Of a stretch of 64,000 nucleotides of DNA, positions 59,884-64,000 are shown in pieces. A program made the position numbers and the translations under genes. The stretch covers positions 1-64,000 of the forward strand of contig NZ_PYAX01000014.1 of the NCBI RefSeq assembly GCF_003014735.1, given 5' to 3'. Below the pieces are notes generated by a model. That model was not told where the DNA came from, searched no databases, and saw nothing but the letters and a program-made list of their open reading frames with translations. Every line of letters begins with the position of its first letter. The stretch's first letter is position 1. This stretch comes from Saccharothrix carnea. Lineage in GTDB: Bacteria; Actinomycetota; Actinomycetes; Mycobacteriales; Pseudonocardiaceae.

Positions 59884-61266
59884 ATGCCACTGAAGTCATC
59901 ACCAGGCCCGACCAGGAAGAGGCGGTCACGTCGCGCACTCGCGGCGACCGGGGCGTTCGTGTTCGCGGCGGCCGTGGCGCTGGGCACGGGCCCGGCCACC
60001 GCGGACGTGACCGCGGCCGCGCGCGTGGACAACCCGTACGCCGGCGCCGCGGTGTACGTGAACCCCGACTGGTCGGCGAAGGCCCGGGCCGACGGCGGCT
60101 CGGCCATCGCGAACCAGCCGACGTTCGTCTGGCTCGACCGGATCGCGGCGATCAACGGCGTGAACGGCGCCCGCGGCCTGCGCGCCCACCTGGACAACGC
60201 CCTGAGCCAGGCGGCCGGGCGCACCATGGTCGTCCAGTTCGTCATCTACAACCTGCCCGGCCGCGACTGCGCCGCGCTGGCGTCCAACGGCGAACTCGGC
60301 CCGGACGACCTGCCCCGCTACAAGTCCGAGTACATCGACCCGATCGCCGCGATCATGGGTGAGTCGAAGTACGCGAACCTGCGCATCGTGACGATCATCG
60401 AGATCGACTCGCTGCCCAACCTGGTGACCAACGTCGGCAGCCGGCCGACCGCCACCCCGATGTGCGACCGGATGCTGCAGAACGGCAACTACGTCAACGG
60501 TGTCGGGTACGCGCTGGCGAAGCTCGGCGCGATCGGCAACGTGTACAACTACATCGACGCCGCCCACCACGGCTGGATCGGGTGGGACGACAACTTCGGC
60601 ACCTCCGCGACCCTCTTCGCCCAGGCCGCTCGCGCATCGGGCAGCACGGTGAACAACGTCACGGGATTCATCGCGAACACCGCGAACTACGGCGTGCTGA
60701 AAGAAGACCACTACACCATCAACGACACCGTCAACGGCACTTCCGTGCGCCAGTCCAAGTGGGTCGACTGGAACCGCTACGTGGACGAGCTGTCCTTCGC
60801 CCAGGCGTTCCGGACGCAATTGATCAGCGCCGGTTTCCCGTCGAACATCGGCATGCTGATCGACACTTCCCGCAACGGCTGGGGCGGTTCCCAGCGCCCG
60901 ACGGCCAAGGGCCCGACGACGAGTGTCGACGCGTACGTGAACGGCGGCCGCTACGACCGCCGCATCCACCTCGGCAACTGGTGCAACCAGTCCGGCGCGG
61001 GCATCGGCGAGCGGCCGAGGGCGAACCCCGCGGCGGGCATCGACGCCTACGTGTGGGCCAAGCCGCCGGGCGAGTCGGACGGCGCGAGCCGCGAGATCCC
61101 GAACAACGAGGGCAAGGGCTTCGACCGGATGTGCGACCCCACGTACACGGGCAACGCGCGCAACGGCAACAACATGTCCGGCGCGCTGGCCAACGCACCG
61201 CTGTCGGGCCACTGGTTCTCCGCCCAGTTCCGCCAGCTGCTGGCCAACGCCCACCCGCGGCTGTAG
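59884..61266 (+). CDS. Secreted GH6 cellulase
   Basis: 460 aa. Basic signal peptide to about residue 41, then one GH6 catalytic domain and no carbohydrate-binding module. Landmarks: FVIYNLPGRDCAALASNGE (D128), VTIIEIDSLPNLV (D175, the general acid), YIDAAHHGWIGWDDNF, FIANTANY, LIDTSRNGWGGSQRP and a C-terminal YVWAKPPGESDG. It hydrolyses beta-1,4-glucan with inversion. Endo or exo action depends on active-site loops I cannot judge. ATG preceded by GAGGGAGCCGAAG. Monocistronic between the LacI-type operator and a strong terminator. Confidence 0.93.
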   Translation: MPLKSSPGPTRKRRSRRALAATGAFVFAAAVALGTGPATADVTAAARVDNPYAGAAVYVNPDWSAKARADGGSAIANQPTFVWLDRIAAINGVNGARGLRAHLDNALSQAAGRTMVVQFVIYNLPGRDCAALASNGELGPDDLPRYKSEYIDPIAAIMGESKYANLRIVTIIEIDSLPNLVTNVGSRPTATPMCDRMLQNGNYVNGVGYALAKLGAIGNVYNYIDAAHHGWIGWDDNFGTSATLFAQAARASGSTVNNVTGFIANTANYGVLKEDHYTINDTVNGTSVRQSKWVDWNRYVDELSFAQAFRTQLISAGFPSNIGMLIDTSRNGWGGSQRPTAKGPTTSVDAYVNGGRYDRRIHLGNWCNQSGAGIGERPRANPAAGIDAYVWAKPPGESDGASREIPNNEGKGFDRMCDPTYTGNARNGNNMSGALANAPLSGHWFSAQFRQLLANAHPRL

Positions 61267-61272
61267 TGCACC

Positions 61273-61314
61273 GGGTCGGTCGCCCACGAGGCGGGTCTCG
61301 TGGGCGACCGACCC
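61273..61314. terminator. Bidirectional hairpin terminator
   Basis: A perfect 18-bp stem (61273-61290 with 61297-61314) with a 6-base loop lies between the converging GH6 gene (stop at 61266) and the M15-like gene (stop at 61316). Confidence 0.8.
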
Positions 61315-61315
61315 G

Positions 61316-61981
61316 TCAGCCGGTGGCGATCTGCCGTTGCGCCAACCGCTCCGCCGCCTGGCGGCGTCCCGGCGCGAACGGGTCGGCGGGCGCGCCCCGG
61401 CCCGGTCCGTCCACCCAGCCGCGGATCTTGTCCGCGACCCTGGCCAGCGCCGGGTCGCCCGGTTTCACGTCGACCCGGAAATGGCCTTCCTTCGGGGTCT
61501 TGCGGAAGTCACCGCCCCAGCGGACCACGCCCTCGCACTCGGCGAGGATGTCCCGGACGACCGCCAGCTCGTGCGGGAACAGCCCACCGGTCGCCCCGGC
61601 CGGGTACTGGGAGGGCAGGATGGCGAGGGCGGTCCCGGAGCGGTGGTCCGCCGCGAACGGCGTCCCGGCCGGCAGCTCGGCGTAGCCGGTGATGTCGTCC
61701 GCGCCCAGGGTGGCGACCTCGTAGTGGAAGCGCCGGGCGACGTGCAGCAGCACGACGGCGGACGGCCCGGACAGCAGCGTCACGGACGCGTTGGAGCCCT
61801 CGACCGGGTACGTGGCCAGGGCGTCCGGGCGCGCGGGCGGGTTCGCGGGCGGCCCTGCGGAGGGTGCGGCGGACGCCGGCGGTGCGGACAGGCCGACCGA
61901 CACGGCGGCCGCGAGACCGCCGGTGATGGCGAGGAACCGGCGACGGCCGAGCCGGCCCACGTCCTCGGTGGTTTCGTTCAC
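61316..61981 (-). CDS. Tat-exported M15 peptidase-like protein with a missing zinc ligand
   Basis: 221 aa. A twin-arginine signal (RLGRRRFLAITGG...ASAAP) leads to a D-Ala-D-Ala carboxypeptidase-like M15 domain: H113 in ADHRSGTALAILPSQYP, LAECEGVVRWGGDF, and H167 in EGHFRVDV. M15 enzymes bind zinc through HxxGxAxD and a second His; here the Asp is Ala (A120). The protein may be inactive or bind metal differently. GTG 61981 has AGGAG upstream and overlaps the preceding gene by four bases. Likely acts on or binds peptidoglycan. Confidence 0.72.
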   Translation of the reverse strand: MNETTEDVGRLGRRRFLAITGGLAAAVSVGLSAPPASAAPSAGPPANPPARPDALATYPVEGSNASVTLLSGPSAVVLLHVARRFHYEVATLGADDITGYAELPAGTPFAADHRSGTALAILPSQYPAGATGGLFPHELAVVRDILAECEGVVRWGGDFRKTPKEGHFRVDVKPGDPALARVADKIRGWVDGPGRGAPADPFAPGRRQAAERLAQRQIATG

Positions 61982-62301
61982 GGTCGCTCCTTGCGGGATC
62001 GGGGGTTGCGGCGGGCGGCGACGGCCAGGCCCGCGAACAGCGCGGTCGCGACGAGCAGCACGACGACCGCCGGGTTCACGTAGGGGGGCACCAGGTCTTG
62101 GTAGGCGTTGCACTTGCGGGAGAGCGGGAAGTAGGTCACCTGCCCGTAGGCCCGGTCCCACCCGCCGTGCTCCAGGACGCACGTCTCCCGGACGTCCGGC
62201 GCGTACAGGTGGATCGCACCCCAGGCGTACACCAGGAACGCCGCCGGCGGTGCGCACAGCGCGGCGACCGCCCACCGCCGGGCCGTTCCCGGGACTCGCA
62301 C
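61978..62301 (-). CDS. Small two-helix membrane protein
   Basis: 107 aa. Two transmembrane helices (WAVAALCAPPAAFLVYAWGA and PAVVVLLVATALFAGLAVAA) flank an extracytoplasmic loop of about 45 residues with two Cys (RETCVLEHGGWDRAYGQ, SRKCNAYQDL). GTG 62301 is chosen from AGGAGG upstream. It sits between the DUF1906 and M15-like genes with overlaps or short gaps, so the three probably form one operon. Family not recognised. Confidence 0.7.
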   Translation of the reverse strand: MRVPGTARRWAVAALCAPPAAFLVYAWGAIHLYAPDVRETCVLEHGGWDRAYGQVTYFPLSRKCNAYQDLVPPYVNPAVVVLLVATALFAGLAVAARRNPRSRKERP

Positions 62302-62336
62302 GTCTCTCCTCCTCGCACACCGCGAGGGGCGTGCCG

Positions 62337-64000
62337 TCAGCCGCGCGACAACCTCTCGATCGTCTCCGCGTAGCCTTGCAGGAACGGTTCCAGCTTGGCC
62401 TCGGGCAGCTGGGTGGGCAGCAGGCAGACCCCTCCCGTCCGGCGGATCGCGGCCTCGGTGAGCCCGGAGAGCTGCGCGTCCGCGGTGCTGCCGCCCAGCG
62501 CGTTCCAGGCGGCGTCCCGGACGCCCGCCACCGTACCGCCGTACCGGTTGGCGTAGAACTGCCGGAACCTGGTCCGGTGCCCGGTGGTCAGGTGGTCCCG
62601 GATCGCGTGGTCGATCCGGGCGCCGTCGCGCACCGCGCTGCCGACCAGGTAGCCGTCGACGTCCTCCACGAGGTCGTTGAGCGGGAACGACGACAGCACG
62701 TTGATCTTGGCCAGGCGGTCGGCGCAGAACGCGTACCCGGAGGCGTACTCCTCCCCGTGCGACCGCCACTCGCCGTAGAACGTGGCCAGGTCGCCCGCCC
62801 AGCCGCCGAAGTCGCCGCGCCCGTCGTCACCCCGGAGGTACACCGCGTTGGCGGTGGCGCCGAAGTGGTCGACGTCGACCGTGATGCCGAGCGAAGGGTC
62901 CACATAGGACTCGACCCGCGCCGGCGCGTGTGCCTGCGCGTGCTCGATCCACGCCTGGTCGACGTTGCCGATCAACGTCTCCCAGCCGGACCAGGTGCCG
63001 TTGTAGGTCGGGTAGCGCAGGTACTCCAGGACCCGCCGGTTCGCGTCACCGCCGTAGGCCACCGCGGTCGCGTACAGGCCGTCGACGTACCGGAGGTAGG
63101 CGTCCACGGGTGAGTCGGCGCCGCCGACGTTCTCCCGGCCGACGCCCCGGTCGTTGCCCCGGCTGACGTCGCGGTCGAGCGCGAACACGTCGCCGCCCGC
63201 GTCGAAGGCGAACTCCTTGATCTGGTTGAACGACCAGTTCGCGGGCAGCGGGAAGCCGAGGTTGCCGGAGAAGCCCCACGACATGCCGGACACGAACGAG
63301 TACCGCGCGAACGCCTCGTCGCTGACCCGCGCGCACACGTTGCGCGAGCCGTAGACACCGGCGACGTACCGCTTGCCGCGGGTGCCGAGACCGGCCTGGA
63401 TGCCCTGGAAGTACGGGATGATGTTGCTGGTGATCTGCTCGCCGGTGGCGTCGTAGTCGACCGCGAAGTAGATCACCGTGCCCCGGTTGAACCCGTAGCC
63501 GACCGCCCGGTCGTGTGCGCGCAGGGCGTGGTCGTAGCCGGTGGACCAGGTGAAGTCGTCGACGGTGTCGGCGGCGTACTGCGAGATGGGGAACACCCGC
63601 ATCCCACCGGCGAAGATGGCCTCCAGCTCGCCGGGCTGGATCTCCTTGTCGAGGGTGCCCCACGGGTCTTCGTCCAGGTAGCGGCCGACCACGTGGTAGC
63701 CCGCCGCCTTCAGCGCCTGGGCGCGCGGGACGCTGATGTGGAACCGGGTGTCGCTCGCGCTCGCCGGCCGGTCCGGGTCGCCGGTCGACACCAGCAGCTG
63801 CGCCCAGGTGGCGTAGTCGCCGATGCCGGTGCGGGTGAGGACGGAGAAGTCCTGGAACGCGCTGACGAACGCGCCGAGCGCCGCGTCCCAGCCGGAGGTG
63901 AACTCGGCGAACAGGCCGCCGACGCTACCGTTGAACACGCAGGCGGCGCTGAACAGCTGCACCCAGGCCGCCGGGGAGCCGGGCCGCACGGTGTTGTTGC
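62337..64000 (-). CDS. DUF1906 (Rv2525c-like glycoside hydrolase-like) protein, 5' partial
   Basis: The frame is open to the right edge, so the N-terminus lies outside; at least 554 residues are visible. After a region resembling the inter-domain part of peptidoglycan-binding proteins (WAQLLVSTGDPDRPASASDT), a DUF1906 TIM-like domain runs from about ISVPRAQALKAAGYHVVGRY through VFPISQYAADTV, GTVIYFAVDYDATGEQI and KRYVAGVYGSRNVC. A C-terminal helical domain of about 250 residues follows. Rv2525c of M. tuberculosis is the reference member, tied to cell-wall biogenesis. First gene of the M15-like operon. Confidence 0.82.
   Translation of the reverse strand, partial: NNTVRPGSPAAWVQLFSAACVFNGSVGGLFAEFTSGWDAALGAFVSAFQDFSVLTRTGIGDYATWAQLLVSTGDPDRPASASDTRFHISVPRAQALKAAGYHVVGRYLDEDPWGTLDKEIQPGELEAIFAGGMRVFPISQYAADTVDDFTWSTGYDHALRAHDRAVGYGFNRGTVIYFAVDYDATGEQITSNIIPYFQGIQAGLGTRGKRYVAGVYGSRNVCARVSDEAFARYSFVSGMSWGFSGNLGFPLPANWSFNQIKEFAFDAGGDVFALDRDVSRGNDRGVGRENVGGADSPVDAYLRYVDGLYATAVAYGGDANRRVLEYLRYPTYNGTWSGWETLIGNVDQAWIEHAQAHAPARVESYVDPSLGITVDVDHFGATANAVYLRGDDGRGDFGGWAGDLATFYGEWRSHGEEYASGYAFCADRLAKINVLSSFPLNDLVEDVDGYLVGSAVRDGARIDHAIRDHLTTGHRTRFRQFYANRYGGTVAGVRDAAWNALGGSTADAQLSGLTEAAIRRTGGVCLLPTQLPEAKLEPFLQGYAETIERLSRG

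Noticed and set aside
1..64000. tRNA, rRNA, riboswitch and insertion-sequence genes
   Set aside because: Reading both strands I saw no cloverleaf with a TTCGA-type loop in context, no rRNA segments, no conserved riboswitch core and no transposase; a covariance-model scan could overrule this.

Overview
The window is GC-rich (third codon positions almost always G or C), uses many GTG starts, and is packed with 1- and 4-base start/stop overlaps. Gene content is that of a filamentous soil actinomycete: ECF/SigE-type sigma factors with their partners, NB-ARC (STAND) proteins, a natural-product-like enzyme group, and secreted GH6, GH11, pectate-lyase-like and CBM2 proteins. I infer a Saccharothrix/Actinosynnema/Lentzea-like member of the Pseudonocardiales; this rests on gene style only. 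No rRNA, tRNA, insertion sequence or CRISPR array was seen.

Left part (1-16 kb): a SigE-family sigma factor with a membrane partner (144-1888), an ECF sigma factor with a CU044_5270-type membrane protein (2018-3677), a histidine kinase/response regulator pair followed by a NatAB-like ABC exporter (3734-7858), an aldo/keto reductase divergent from an XRE regulator, and a VOC-SDR-LLM oxidoreductase operon divergent from a GntR/FCD regulator across a perfect 7-7-7 inverted repeat (11914-11934). A secreted alpha/beta hydrolase follows, then a YtrA-type GntR/ABC operon.

Middle part (16-37 kb): a secreted pectate-lyase-like protein, a DHA2 exporter, a dual-OB/DUF488/DUF488 operon, a DUF4956-VTC-CotH/CBM2 operon and a GH11 xylanase. 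The last two share the palindrome CGAAA-N-TTTCG in their control regions. A 5'-truncated serine hydrolase remnant comes next. Then an enzyme group (BBE-type flavoprotein, acyl-CoA-dehydrogenase-like flavoprotein, ATP-grasp ligase) coupled to an Ogt-type DNA repair gene, with an NB-ARC regulator and an MFS exporter, which looks like a small specialised-metabolite locus.

The most unusual region is 37417-51231, all on the minus strand. It reads pstC-pstA-pstS-like, a 788-aa PstS-like protein, a third binding protein, a WxL-like surface protein, a DUF916-like membrane protein, two further membrane-anchored proteins (one ending in an LASTG sorting signal), a sortase-fold protein that has lost its catalytic His, Cys and Arg, and finally pstB. 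A complete Pst-type transporter thus encloses what looks like an actinobacterial counterpart of the Firmicutes WxL/DUF916/LPXTG cell-surface clusters. Four copies of one ~110-residue domain occur in three of the proteins.

Right part (51-64 kb): a YegP-like protein, a DUF2975/XRE/ABC operon, a Tat-exported cyclase-family protein, an NB-ARC/TPR protein with an N-terminal RHIM-like 'VVQVG' motif, a tandem-PAP2 membrane phosphatase, a GH6 cellulase with a LacI-type operator at its promoter, and a cell-wall group (M15-like protein with one zinc ligand missing, a small membrane protein, and a DUF1906/Rv2525c-like protein running off the right edge).
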